From the NCBI RefSeq assembly GCF_008638345.1, contig NZ_VTVA01000010.1, positions 1-64,000 of the forward strand: a DNA stretch of 64,000 nt, given 5' to 3'. Below, in pieces: positions 36,576 to 45,211 of the stretch (position 1 is its first letter; each line of letters begins with the position of its first letter). Made by a program: the position numbers and the translations under genes. This stretch comes from Pseudomonas saliphila (GTDB lineage Bacteria > Pseudomonadota > Gammaproteobacteria > Pseudomonadales > Pseudomonadaceae). Under the pieces are notes generated by a model. The model was not told where the DNA came from. It worked only from the letters and a program-made list of their open reading frames with translations, and searched no databases.

Positions 36576-37571
36576 ATGCAACTGGTCTGTCCAGCAGGCA
36601 GCCTGCCCGCACTGAAATCGGCGCTGCGTCAGGGTGCTGATGCTGTCTATACCGGCTTTCGCGACGACACTAACGCACGTCATTTCGCTGGCCTTAATTT
36701 TACTGACAAACAATTACAGAGCGGTGTAGACCTGGTTCGCCAGAAAGGGCGCAAGATCTATATTGCGGTCAATACTTATGCCTTGCCTGATGGCTGGGCG
36801 CGCTGGCGGCGGGCAGTCGATCACGCTGCGGATCTGGGCGTGGATGCACTGATCGCGGCGGACCCCGGCGTGCTGGGTTATGCGGCGAAACATCATCCCA
36901 AACTCAATTTGCACCTCTCCGTGCAGGGTTCGGCTACCAATGCCGCTGCCTTGCAGTACTACCATGAACATTACGGTATCCGCCGAGCGGTACTGCCCCG
37001 GGTGCTATCGCTGAACCAGGTGCGTCAGGTAGCCGAGGCGAGTCCGGTGCCGGTTGAAGTCTTCGCATTCGGCAGCTTATGCATCATGGCGGAAGGACGC
37101 TGCCACCTGTCTTCCTACGTCACGGGTGAATCACCGAACCTCTCCGGAGTGTGTTCGCCGGCCAGTGCTGTGCGCTGGAATCAGGAAAAGGATGTGCTGA
37201 GCTCGCGCCTGAATGACGTACTGATAGACCGGTACGAAGAGGGCGAAGCGGCAGGCTACCCGACGCTGTGCAAAGGTCGCTTCATGGTCAACGGCAAACG
37301 TTTTCATGCCCTGGAGGAACCTACCAGCCTGAATACCCTGGATCTGATACCGCAATTGACTGCGATCGGGGTGACGGCTGTGAAGATCGAGGGTCGCCAG
37401 CGCAGTCCGGCTTATGTCGAGCAGGTGACGGGCGTCTGGCGCCAGGCGCTGGACCGCTATGCCGCCAATCCACAGGCCTATTCTGTGGAGTCTGCGTGGA
37501 TGCAGGCACTCGACAAGGTTTCAGAAGGCAGTCAAACCACCCTGGGTGCTTATCACCGCGCCTGGCAGTAA
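36576..37571 (+). CDS. ubiU: O2-independent ubiquinone hydroxylation protein UbiU
   Basis: A 331-residue peptidase-U32-family protein. With UbiV it binds a 4Fe-4S cluster and hydroxylates the ubiquinone ring without oxygen, letting respiration on nitrate or nitrite continue. Cluster-type cysteines appear in GSLCIMAEGRCHLSSY, SGVCSPASA and PTLCKGRF. The start at ATG 36576 follows CAGGGAG; a GTG upstream is less likely. It is the first gene of ubiUVT, and ubiV starts 11 bases after its stop. The identity rests on the ordered trio. Confidence 0.93.
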   Translation: MQLVCPAGSLPALKSALRQGADAVYTGFRDDTNARHFAGLNFTDKQLQSGVDLVRQKGRKIYIAVNTYALPDGWARWRRAVDHAADLGVDALIAADPGVLGYAAKHHPKLNLHLSVQGSATNAAALQYYHEHYGIRRAVLPRVLSLNQVRQVAEASPVPVEVFAFGSLCIMAEGRCHLSSYVTGESPNLSGVCSPASAVRWNQEKDVLSSRLNDVLIDRYEEGEAAGYPTLCKGRFMVNGKRFHALEEPTSLNTLDLIPQLTAIGVTAVKIEGRQRSPAYVEQVTGVWRQALDRYAANPQAYSVESAWMQALDKVSEGSQTTLGAYHRAWQ

Positions 37572-37582
37572 AGGGGAGAGAA

Positions 37583-38473
37583 ATGAAATTAACACTGGGT
37601 CCTATCCTGTTCTACTGGACGCGGCAACAGATCATGGATTTCTATGCCAACGTTGCCAGCGAGCCGTTGGATGTCATCTATATCGGCGAAACGGTGTGCT
37701 CCAAACGCCGCGCTTTATCACTGGACGACTGGCTGGAACTGGCGCGCGATCTGCGCAGCGAGAGCGGTGCTCAGGTCGTGATTTCAGGTCTGGCGCTGAT
37801 CGAGGCAGCCTCTGAGTTGTCCGGGCTGCGCCGCTTGTGCGACAACGGCGACATCATGGTCGAAGCCAATGATATGGCTGCAGTGCATTACCTCACCAGC
37901 AAAGGCGTTGAGTTTGTCGGTGGCTCATCGCTCAATCTGTATAACGCGCTGGCGCTGCAACAATTGACCGAGCAGGGCATGGTCCGCTGGGTGCCGCCGG
38001 TGGAATGCTCCGGTGAGCTGATCCGGGCAGTAATGCATCAGGCGGCAGAAGAGGGATTCACCCTGCCCGAAATCGAGGTATTTGCCTGGGGCCATTTGCC
38101 GCTCGCCTATTCGGCGCGCTGCTTCACCGCTCGAGCAGAGAATCGGCCCAAGGATGACTGCGGGTTCATCTGCCAGGAGTATCCCGACGGTCTGCCAATG
38201 ACCAGCCAGGAAGACCAGGCACTCTTCACCCTGAACGGTATCCAGACCATGTCCGCCGGCGTGAGCAACCTGCTCGCCGAATACCCGCGCATGCGTGATA
38301 TGGGTATCGACGCGCTGCGGATAAGCCCCGCCTCAAACGGAACACTGGAGATTATTCGAACCTTCGATCAGGTTAGACGTGGCGCTCAGCCGCCGCTGGC
38401 GATCGACGGTTGCAATGGCTACTGGTACGGCGAGCCGGGCATGCTGAGAGTAGAGGAGGCGGGTTTATGTTGA
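37583..38473 (+). CDS. ubiV: O2-independent ubiquinone hydroxylation protein UbiV
   Basis: A 296-residue U32-family partner of UbiU in the same hydroxylase complex. Expected cluster cysteines are in GETVCSKRR (about 40) and in SARCFTARAENRPKDDCGFIC (about 175-195). The frame is open far upstream into ubiU, but the ATG at 37583 follows AAGGGGAGAG and gives the family N-terminus MKLTLGPILFYW. It overlaps ubiT by seven bases. Confidence 0.93.
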   Translation: MKLTLGPILFYWTRQQIMDFYANVASEPLDVIYIGETVCSKRRALSLDDWLELARDLRSESGAQVVISGLALIEAASELSGLRRLCDNGDIMVEANDMAAVHYLTSKGVEFVGGSSLNLYNALALQQLTEQGMVRWVPPVECSGELIRAVMHQAAEEGFTLPEIEVFAWGHLPLAYSARCFTARAENRPKDDCGFICQEYPDGLPMTSQEDQALFTLNGIQTMSAGVSNLLAEYPRMRDMGIDALRISPASNGTLEIIRTFDQVRRGAQPPLAIDGCNGYWYGEPGMLRVEEAGLC

Positions 38474-38970
38474 ACCTGGCAAAGCTGGTGCTGCGGGCTG
38501 GTGATCCCTTGCTACCCTTGAGCCGCCACGTGCCATTCAGGTTGCAGAGACTGGTGATCGAGAAGGTCATGTCGCAGGTGTTTGCCGAGCCGGTTGCTGA
38601 CGGTGAGTTCGATTGCCTGCGAGGACGCTGGTTACGGCTGGAAGTGTCAGATCTGGGTATGGCCTGGAACGTAACCCGCACAGACGCTGGCCTTCGGTTG
38701 GATCGTCACGCGCCGACCGACTTGTGCATTAGGGGTAATTGGCGCGAATTTCTGCTGTTGGCCAGCCGTCAGGAAGATCCCGACACCCTGTTTTTCCGTC
38801 GTCGCCTGATTATTGAAGGTGATACCGAGCTGGGCCTGGAAATCAAGAACCTGATGGACAGCCTGGACCCCGATCGTTTGCCACCGCGATTGTGGCAGCT
38901 GATTCAGTGGCTGGGGGCCGGGGCGTCCGGAATTGACCCAGGTCAAGGAGGGGCCCAGCACACAGCATGA
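38467..38970 (+). CDS. ubiT: Ubiquinone anaerobic biosynthesis accessory protein UbiT (SCP2 domain)
   Basis: A 167-residue protein with one SCP2 sterol-carrier-like lipid-binding domain, used in place of UbiJ for anaerobic ubiquinone synthesis. The core LCIRGNWREFLLLASRQEDPD and FFRRRLIIEGDTELGLEIKN are family features. It ends in a short Gly/Gln-rich tail. The ATG at 38467 lies inside the end of ubiV, so the three genes are coupled. An Anr/Dnr box for the next gene lies inside its last codons. Confidence 0.9.
   Translation: MLNLAKLVLRAGDPLLPLSRHVPFRLQRLVIEKVMSQVFAEPVADGEFDCLRGRWLRLEVSDLGMAWNVTRTDAGLRLDRHAPTDLCIRGNWREFLLLASRQEDPDTLFFRRRLIIEGDTELGLEIKNLMDSLDPDRLPPRLWQLIQWLGAGASGIDPGQGGAQHTA
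38933..38946 (+). promoter_or_regulatory. Anr/Dnr box inside the ubiT end
   Basis: TTGACCCAGGTCAA matches TTGAY-N4-RTCAA. It overlaps the last codons of ubiT and lies 94 bases before the DGC gene start, giving that gene its own anaerobic promoter. Confidence 0.65.
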
Positions 38971-39040
38971 CAATGGCAAGGGTCTGATGGCGCTCCGTCG
39001 CGGCCGCGATGAAGCATCAATAGACCCTTTGGAGGTATTA

Positions 39041-39427
39041 ATGTCTGCTGCAAAAAATTCCCCGCTTATCTATTCCTGCTCGGGCTGTTCCAACGTGGCG
39101 CAGCTCGCCAATACTCTCGCTCTGCGTATCGATCGCGCCGGGATTGCCGAGATGTCCTGCATTGCTGGTGTCGGCGGCAAGGTTGCACCGCTGGTAAAAA
39201 CAGCTCAATCGGGCCGCCAGATAATCGCGGTGGACGGCTGCAAATTGCAATGTGCCAAAGCTTGCCTGAACAACGTTGGCGTCGAACCCGAGATTCACGT
39301 GTTACTCAGTGACTTCGGTGTACGTAAACGATTTGGTGAAGATTGCACGCCGGAGCAAGCTGATGAGCTGGAGGTGCAGATTGTGGAGTTGATTCATAAC
39401 AGTCGCCCTCAGGACGAGGCTGTCTGA
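39041..39427 (+). CDS. DGC-domain putative zinc-binding protein
   Basis: A 128-residue Cys-rich protein with SCSGCSNVAQLAN (residues 13-25), MSCIAGVGG and VDGCKLQCAKACL, the layout of the DGC family. Metal or cluster binding is likely; the function is unknown. GGAGGT three bases short of ideal spacing precedes the ATG at 39041; longer starts lack the family N-terminus. Its own Anr/Dnr box ties it to denitrification or NO stress. It is convergent with narL. Confidence 0.8.
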   Translation: MSAAKNSPLIYSCSGCSNVAQLANTLALRIDRAGIAEMSCIAGVGGKVAPLVKTAQSGRQIIAVDGCKLQCAKACLNNVGVEPEIHVLLSDFGVRKRFGEDCTPEQADELEVQIVELIHNSRPQDEAV

Positions 39428-39542
39428 ACTATCGGCTGGAAGCCTCAGCTCTCAAAACGCTGCGCTGAAATTTCGGAGCTAACTGCCCGCCATCTGTCAG
39501 GGACTCCGCAAGACGCCGTGAACCCATCCCTGGGGGCTTGAC

Positions 39543-39560
39543 GAAAACATCCCTGTTTTC
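39543..39560. repeat. Short perfect hairpin GAAAACA/TGTTTTC
   Basis: A 7-bp stem with TCCC loop in the convergent region; possible bidirectional terminator element. Confidence 0.6.
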
Positions 39561-39669
39561 AACACTTGCTTCACCCTGACAGTCGGCGGGCTTGGTCGAG
39601 CGTCGGTGTGGCATAGAGATTAAGACCGATTTTCAGGATTCTGCCGGCAACACGAATCTCTAGGGCGGA

Positions 39670-39770
39670 GCGAGGCGATAGGGTTGCGATGACCGTTCGA
39701 TGACATGGATGTCATCGGCGAGCTTACAGGGACGTACTTGCAGCGTGTCAGCGCAGCCCTGTCGGCTCGC
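39670..39770. repeat. 101-base inverted-repeat element with inner palindrome
   Basis: Outer arms GCGAGGCGATAGGGTTGCG (39670-39688) and CGCAGCCCTGTCGGCTCGC (39752-39770) pair at 16 of 19 positions plus two G-T pairs. Inside lies a 9-bp palindrome CGATGACAT-GG-ATGTCATCG (39698-39717). This looks like a REP/MITE-type intergenic repeat or a large transcript structure. Confidence 0.75.
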
Positions 39771-39854
39771 GGATGCTGACTCAAAACTCAAAACAATACT
39801 GCGCAGCGATTGCCGAGCTAGCAGGCTCCGTAAGGTTTGCGTGGCTGAGAATCT

Positions 39855-39878
39855 GGCGTAGCGCAGGCGCGCTACACC
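39855..39878. repeat. GTAGCGC-type stem-loop, copy 1
   Basis: GGCGTAGCGC and GCGCTACACC flank an AGGC loop (9 of 10 pairs plus one G-T type). A related stem-loop lies at 57377-57397. Confidence 0.6.
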
Positions 39879-39911
39879 CCCAGGGTGGGCGAGCACACTT
39901 GAGCCGATCCT

Positions 39912-40565
39912 CTATGCCAGGTTCTGCTCTACCACCCATACCGCTGCTTCAGTCCTCGAACGCATGCCCAGTTTGTTCAGAACACGTTTGACGTGCACCT
40001 TCACCGTACCTTCACTTATATCCAGTTCACGGGCGATCATCTTGTTACTTTGGCCCTTGGCGATCTGACGTAGCACGTCTCTTTCCCGGCGGGTGAGGTT
40101 AGCCTGTGGTTCTGACGCTTCAGCCTCCGGGCGTTTGCGGATAGCCTCGGCCAGCACCATGGTCAGTTCGGCGCTGAGTGCCAACTTGCCCCGCGCGGCC
40201 AGACGAATTTGTTCTACCAGTTGCTCGGCATCCATATCCTTCAGCAAATACCCGTCAGCACCGCTGCGCAGCGCTTCCAGCACATCGCCATGGTCATCTG
40301 ATACGGTGAAAAATATGATGCGCGCATCAATCTGTTCCTGGCGCATCTGCCGGAGAATCTCCAGTCCGCCCATCCCGGGCATGTTCAGATCCAGTAAAAT
40401 CAAGTCAGGCTCGAGTTCATGGGCTAGGCGAATGGCATCGGCACCGTTGCCTGCTTCGCCGGCCGGATCGAGATCAGCCTCCATGGCCAGCAGATCACGT
40501 AAGCCGCGTCGCATCATGGGGTGATCGTCGACAAGCAGAATGCGGATAGTCTCTACTTCATTCAT
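39912..40565 (-). CDS. narL: Nitrate/nitrite response regulator NarL
   Basis: A 217-residue NarL/FixJ response regulator: receiver with phospho-Asp in LILLDLNMPGMGG and a LuxR HTH (SNKMIARELDISEGTVKVHVKR). It overlaps narX by eight bases, and that sensor shows NarX-specific features, which fixes the call. NarL controls nitrate respiration and often denitrification genes. No narGHJI genes lie in this window; the targets may be the neighbouring nor and nos genes or genes elsewhere. Confidence 0.92.
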   Translation of the reverse strand: MNEVETIRILLVDDHPMMRRGLRDLLAMEADLDPAGEAGNGADAIRLAHELEPDLILLDLNMPGMGGLEILRQMRQEQIDARIIFFTVSDDHGDVLEALRSGADGYLLKDMDAEQLVEQIRLAARGKLALSAELTMVLAEAIRKRPEAEASEPQANLTRRERDVLRQIAKGQSNKMIARELDISEGTVKVHVKRVLNKLGMRSRTEAAVWVVEQNLA

Positions 40566-42450
40566 ATACTGCGTGTTCCTGTTTCGGGACAGCTATTCGA
40601 TAAGCCGGCGGAAATTGCGCCAGAATTTGCGTTCCAAAGTCCATCCGGCGAGCGATCTCCAGCGTACCGCCGAGGCTATTGGCACGCTCGCGCAAAATGC
40701 TCAGGCCGTAATGACCTTCCGGAGAAGTCATGTCTGGTATGCCAATACCGTCGTCCTCGATCGACAAGGACACTATGCCATTGTCGTCCTGTCGCAGCGT
40801 AATCCAGCAGTGGTCTGCCTGTGCGTGCTTGAGAACATTGCTCATGGCTTCGCGGGCAATCTGCAGGCAGTGCACTTCTTCATTTGGGGTGAGTGGGCAA
40901 TGATCGAGCTGATAATCCAGATTGATCTGGATACCGGAGTTACGACTGAATTCCTTTACCGTCGCCTGCAGCGCAGGCTTGAGCCCGGGCTCGTTGACCT
41001 GGATGCGGAAGGTGGTCAGCAATTCGCGTAACTGGCGATACGCCGCAGATAAGCCCTGTTCGATTTGTTCGCGAGTCTCGGCGAGCTCCTCCGGCCCGCA
41101 GCCCAGTTCGACCTGACGTTTGAGCCTGGCCAGCTGCAGCTTCTGCGCCGAGAGCGCCTGAGCCAGCGAGTCATGAAGCTCGCGGGCAATCACCGCACGC
41201 TCTTCCATCAAAGCCAGACGCGCCTGATGCTGGCCGAGATTTGCCAGACTCAGTGAGGCGGCGTACAGGTCCGCCAGAGTCACCAGTACCCGCTCCTGCC
41301 AGGGCAATAGCGGTTCATTCGCGGACTGTTCAACGCGCAGACTGCCGAAGTGAGTATGTCTGGAATGCAGGGTGAAACTGGTTAGCTGGCTGCCATGGCC
41401 GAGCAACGCGCCAGGCAGCTCCGCTGGACATTCTGCACAGCTGGATAAACGGCAGTAATGCGGTGGCTCGACGCCTTCGGAGGTCACAGCGGCATAATTG
41501 CCTGCCCCTGCGCCGCTGTTCAAACACAAGGAAACCGGGCCGCATCCGAGCGCCTGTCTCACCCCTGCCAGGGAGCGGGCCATCATGCGTACCGGGTCGT
41601 CCGGTTGGTTATAGAGCATCCGGGCACTGTCAAAGAGCAGGTGCAAGGCGGCGTTGCTGCGCGTCAGCTCGGCAGTCTTGTCGTTGACCTTGGACTCCAT
41701 ATCCGCGTAGAGCCCCGCGAGCTCTTCGTTCATCCTGTTCAGTGTGCGGGCGAGTAGATCGAGCTCGGTTCCGCTGCCAAGCCTGATTCGGCCGCTGAAA
41801 TCCCCGTGGCTGACCTGGTGCGCGAGGGTGGTGAGCTGCCGCAAGGGTCCGGCAAGGTGCCGTCGGAGATCAAAAATCAGTAGGCAGGCGCTCAGCAGTA
41901 CAACCAAAAGGGTTCCTAGCTGGATCGCATGAATCACTGCCAGATTACGCTCGGAGAGGCGCTGCAAGTTCGTAACAATGCCGTCCAGCAGATCGACAAA
42001 AACCGGCACCTGATCTCGAAAAACCTGCCTCGAGGATTGCGCCGAGGGTTCGGCAACTAGGAGCAGCGGGCGCATACTTTGTTGCCATTGGTTAACGACT
42101 GCCGCATGCAGCGCTGGCAGCGCAGAAGCGTCATGGCGTTTCAGCGCTGACTGCAACACCGCCGATTGCAGAGTGGTGTCCAGTAGCTCTATGTCGGCCT
42201 GCAGCCGGGCTGGTTCGGAGTCTGCCGTGGCTGTCAGTCGCCAGGCCTGCATGCGCAAGCTGCCTGCGACGTTGATCGCCTCGGCATCGCCCTCCAGCGC
42301 CTCGGTCATGTAGGTGTTGCCCAGTATCCCAAGCAGCGTGAAACAGATGATGGTCGCGCAGGCGATAATCGCCCTGGATACGATCGAATGGCGTGGTTCG
42401 AAGGCCGGAGTATCGGGAAAGTCTCTGGCGTTGGGTGTGTCTTTATTCAT
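40558..42450 (-). CDS. narX: Nitrate/nitrite sensor kinase NarX
   Basis: A 630-residue membrane histidine kinase. Two membrane helices (about 26-48 and 172-195) flank a periplasmic domain starting with the NarX P-box (INVAGSLRMQAWRL) that binds nitrate. HAMP, a central Cys cluster (CRLSSCAECP) and a HisKA_3 domain follow, with the phospho-His in IARELHDSLAQALS. An ATPase with GHYGLSILRERA ends the protein. It precedes narL in the same message and begins 67 bases after norF on the same strand. Confidence 0.93.
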   Translation of the reverse strand: MNKDTPNARDFPDTPAFEPRHSIVSRAIIACATIICFTLLGILGNTYMTEALEGDAEAINVAGSLRMQAWRLTATADSEPARLQADIELLDTTLQSAVLQSALKRHDASALPALHAAVVNQWQQSMRPLLLVAEPSAQSSRQVFRDQVPVFVDLLDGIVTNLQRLSERNLAVIHAIQLGTLLVVLLSACLLIFDLRRHLAGPLRQLTTLAHQVSHGDFSGRIRLGSGTELDLLARTLNRMNEELAGLYADMESKVNDKTAELTRSNAALHLLFDSARMLYNQPDDPVRMMARSLAGVRQALGCGPVSLCLNSGAGAGNYAAVTSEGVEPPHYCRLSSCAECPAELPGALLGHGSQLTSFTLHSRHTHFGSLRVEQSANEPLLPWQERVLVTLADLYAASLSLANLGQHQARLALMEERAVIARELHDSLAQALSAQKLQLARLKRQVELGCGPEELAETREQIEQGLSAAYRQLRELLTTFRIQVNEPGLKPALQATVKEFSRNSGIQINLDYQLDHCPLTPNEEVHCLQIAREAMSNVLKHAQADHCWITLRQDDNGIVSLSIEDDGIGIPDMTSPEGHYGLSILRERANSLGGTLEIARRMDFGTQILAQFPPAYRIAVPKQEHAVYE

Positions 42451-42517
42451 GTCTTATCTTGTGCGTTTGGGTCGCGGAGGAACCCCGACGATAACAGACC
42501 ATCATACGAGCGCACCT

Positions 42518-42757
42518 CTATAAAAACAGCGCCATGCTAGTGAGAACCAGGAACAACCAGCCACTGACAATTGCCCGGAACAATTTTGGCCCGCGCGCCA
42601 GTCCCATGAAATGGTCAATCAGCCATTGTCCCTTGATCGCGCTTAACAAAATGATTGTCCAAAGAAGCCAAGTGCCCTCGGTGTAATGCCCCAGCCACCA
42701 GCCCAATCCGGTAAGAGCGAGCAGGGATAGCCAGCCGAACGTCAATTTAGTGGTCAT
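42518..42757 (-). CDS. norF: Cytochrome oxidase subunit IV-like protein NorF
   Basis: A 79-residue membrane protein with two to three helices, of the prokaryotic subunit-IV family found beside NorE. It follows norE by seven bases. NorE and NorF help NO reductase activity in paracocci; the mechanism is unclear. The call leans on length, hydrophobicity and position. Confidence 0.78.
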   Translation of the reverse strand: MTTKLTFGWLSLLALTGLGWWLGHYTEGTWLLWTIILLSAIKGQWLIDHFMGLARGPKLFRAIVSGWLFLVLTSMALFL

Positions 42758-42764
42758 GCGTACC

Positions 42765-43373
42765 TCACGGCAGAATGTAGAGCAGTGGAAACAGCATCAG
42801 CCATACCAGGTCGACCATGTGCCAGTAGCTGGCTGCCGAGTCCGCGGCCATCCGCCGGGTTTCGGCAGTCTGATAGACCTGCCGCTGCCAACGTCTGGCG
42901 ACGACCAACAGAATCACCATGCCCAGTACCACATGCATCAAGTGAAAGAAGGTCGTAAAAAAGTAGAAAAAATAGAAGGTATTGGTGCGCAAGTTATATC
43001 CGGCGTTGAATAGCTGAACGTATTCCACACTCTTGACCACCACATAAAACACGCCGCTGAGCGCACCCCAGAAGAACCAGACCGGCAGTTTTTCCAACCG
43101 CCTCTCACGGACCGCGGCCACGCCGCGCGCGACCGCATAACTGCCGGTGAGCAGGGCCAGCGTGTTGATCAACCCGGCCTCCGGATGCAGGGTGGCGACA
43201 CCGGCGCTGAACATTTCCGGCCAGGTGCCACGGGCGAAGGCCATCCCGCCAAGCAGCAGGGCAAAGACGGCCAGCTCCGCGAAGATGAAGAACCACATCG
43301 CCAGGTCGCCGGGTATTTCCTCCTCTGTTACCGCCTCACTCAGCGGCAGGTTTATTCGCTCCGGCGCATTCAT
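42765..43373 (-). CDS. norE: Cytochrome c oxidase subunit III-like protein NorE
   Basis: A 202-residue membrane protein with five helices and the subunit-III features GDLAMWFFIFAELAVFALLL and YWHMVDLVWLMLFPLLYIL. The frame is open upstream into norD, but the ATG at 43373 overlaps the norD stop by four bases and gives the correct N-terminus. It is found with norF in nor operons and is thought to support NorCB. Confidence 0.87.
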   Translation of the reverse strand: MNAPERINLPLSEAVTEEEIPGDLAMWFFIFAELAVFALLLGGMAFARGTWPEMFSAGVATLHPEAGLINTLALLTGSYAVARGVAAVRERRLEKLPVWFFWGALSGVFYVVVKSVEYVQLFNAGYNLRTNTFYFFYFFTTFFHLMHVVLGMVILLVVARRWQRQVYQTAETRRMAADSAASYWHMVDLVWLMLFPLLYILP

Positions 43374-45208
43374 GGTGTCCGTCCGGTCAAGAGCAAATAC
43401 AGTTGGGGCAAAAGTGCTGGCAGGTCGGCGGCCTTTTGCAGCAGATGGAAACGCTGCGGACCAAACAGGTAGGGCAGGTAATCGGCCGCTTCCTGGTCGA
43501 TGGTCACGCAAAAGGGTTCCAGACCGGCGCGTCGCGCCTCGATCAAGGCGTGACGGGTATCTTCCATCCCGTAGCGACCTTCATACAGGTCGAGGTCGTT
43601 CGGCTTGCCATCAGTCAGCAACAGCAGTAGCCGTTGCTCGGCTGGCTGCTCCTTGAGGATCTCGGTTGCCTGGCGGATGGCTGCGCCCATGCGGGTGTAA
43701 TAGCCAGGCCGCAAAGCCTGAATACGGCCATGGATCGGTGCACCCCAGGGTTCGGCGAAATTCTTGATCAGGCTGTAGCGCACGTGATCGCGCCGGCGTG
43801 AGGAGAACCCGTACATGGCGAAGGAATCATCCCCGGCATCCAGGGCTTCGCCGAGCAATTCGAGACTGTCCCGAACCACATCGATGACCTGGTGTTCGTT
43901 ATCAGCATAGGCCTCAGTGGACAAAGAGAGATCAGCCAGGACCAGACAGGCAAGATCACGCTGCTGCGGAGACTGCTGGCGCCATAACGCGGGCTGGGCG
44001 TTGGCTTCGCCGCGCTGACGCGCGGTGGCGAAATTAATGCAGGCCTCCATGTCGAGTACCGGGCCGGTTGTCTGGCGTTTGTTCCAACCTTGCTGAGGGC
44101 GCAACGCTTCGAAACGGCGGCGCAATTCTGCGGCGAGCGGTTGCAGGCGTGAGGGCAGCTCGCAGGGCACGGCGTTTTTCGGCAGCATGGGTATCACCTT
44201 GCAGTGCCGGGGAATCAACAGCTCCTTGCGCCAGTCCCATTCGGGCAACAGACAGCCTTCGCCTAGCGGGATGTCATCCTCGGCGGCGGAGGGCAGATCC
44301 AGATCCAGACGCAGACGGGACGCACCGGCGTCACCGTGGCGCGACAGGGTCAGGTGGTCCAGGTCTTCGGCGACGCGATCGGCATCATCGTCGTCGCTGT
44401 CGTCGACGGTACGGTCCACGGGTACAAACTCGGACCAGGAAAACAGGCTTTCCAGGCGGAACACGATCAGCCCGTCGCGCCCCTCTATGTCATCAACGAA
44501 TTCCGCGCGCTTGCGTCCCTTGCCCTGCTTGGGCTTGGCCGGGACAGTGCTGGTTCCATCGCCTTCATCGGTGCGTGACACCGCAGCCTGGTCCTGATGC
44601 AGGGCCGGATACAGCCACAGGGGTACGGGCAAAGGATCGCCATCGGCTGCGGGCAGCGCGGGCTGACTGCCGGGTTCCAGTATGGCTGCCTGCAGACACC
44701 GCTCACGGTGGGCCTGCGCCGCAGACAGCGTATTCAGTGACGGGCGCAGTGCTACCAGCTCGGAAGCCAGACGTTCATAGAGTGAGACCAGCCCGGGGAA
44801 GCGCTGGAGGGTGGCGGCGACCTGTGTCTGGTTCCACTCCAGCCACTCGCCGCTGGCCGGAGCGCCGCTCTGGCTGGCCAGGGCGACCAGCCAGAGGTAC
44901 AGGTCATTATTCAGCGCCACCGTTGGATAGGTCTGGATCACCGCAGGCAGGCGCACGCTATCGTGATCGCGCCATGCCATGGCGTACTGTCGGCCGGTGC
45001 CGGCGATTTTCTCAAGCCAGTGACGCGGCGGCTTGAAGGCGCGCTCGGTAGCGGCCTTGATCACCAGACCAGGATCGCCGCCCAGCGCGCGGAACACCAT
45101 GGCCAGCCGAGGACCCTGGTCCTCAAGGCGAACCTGAGCTTCGGGGTAGCTGGTACGCGCCAGGCGCGTTACCAGATTGTGCCAGCGCATGCCTACGAGT
45201 TCTTCCAT
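43370..45208 (-). CDS. norD: Nitric oxide reductase activation protein NorD
   Basis: A 612-residue cytoplasmic protein with a C-terminal von Willebrand A domain. Its metal site reads LADLSLSTEAY (Asp-X-Ser-X-Ser) near residue 415, then LLLLTDGKPND. NorD works with the AAA ATPase NorQ to insert or activate the NOR metal centre. It lies between the 4Fe-4S protein gene (3-base gap) and norE (4-base overlap). A long acidic linker lies around residues 200-280. Confidence 0.9.
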   Translation of the reverse strand: MEELVGMRWHNLVTRLARTSYPEAQVRLEDQGPRLAMVFRALGGDPGLVIKAATERAFKPPRHWLEKIAGTGRQYAMAWRDHDSVRLPAVIQTYPTVALNNDLYLWLVALASQSGAPASGEWLEWNQTQVAATLQRFPGLVSLYERLASELVALRPSLNTLSAAQAHRERCLQAAILEPGSQPALPAADGDPLPVPLWLYPALHQDQAAVSRTDEGDGTSTVPAKPKQGKGRKRAEFVDDIEGRDGLIVFRLESLFSWSEFVPVDRTVDDSDDDDADRVAEDLDHLTLSRHGDAGASRLRLDLDLPSAAEDDIPLGEGCLLPEWDWRKELLIPRHCKVIPMLPKNAVPCELPSRLQPLAAELRRRFEALRPQQGWNKRQTTGPVLDMEACINFATARQRGEANAQPALWRQQSPQQRDLACLVLADLSLSTEAYADNEHQVIDVVRDSLELLGEALDAGDDSFAMYGFSSRRRDHVRYSLIKNFAEPWGAPIHGRIQALRPGYYTRMGAAIRQATEILKEQPAEQRLLLLLTDGKPNDLDLYEGRYGMEDTRHALIEARRAGLEPFCVTIDQEAADYLPYLFGPQRFHLLQKAADLPALLPQLYLLLTGRTP

Positions 45209-45211
45209 CGT

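Larger units (their letters stand above)
39428..39911. other. Convergent intergenic region with stem-loop repeats
   Basis: About 484 bases between convergent genes, with no credible coding region. It contains a perfect short hairpin at 39543-39560 (GAAAACA-TCCC-TGTTTTC), a 101-base imperfect inverted repeat (39670-39770) and a GTAGCGC-type hairpin (39855-39878). These may end transcription from both sides. Confidence 0.6.
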
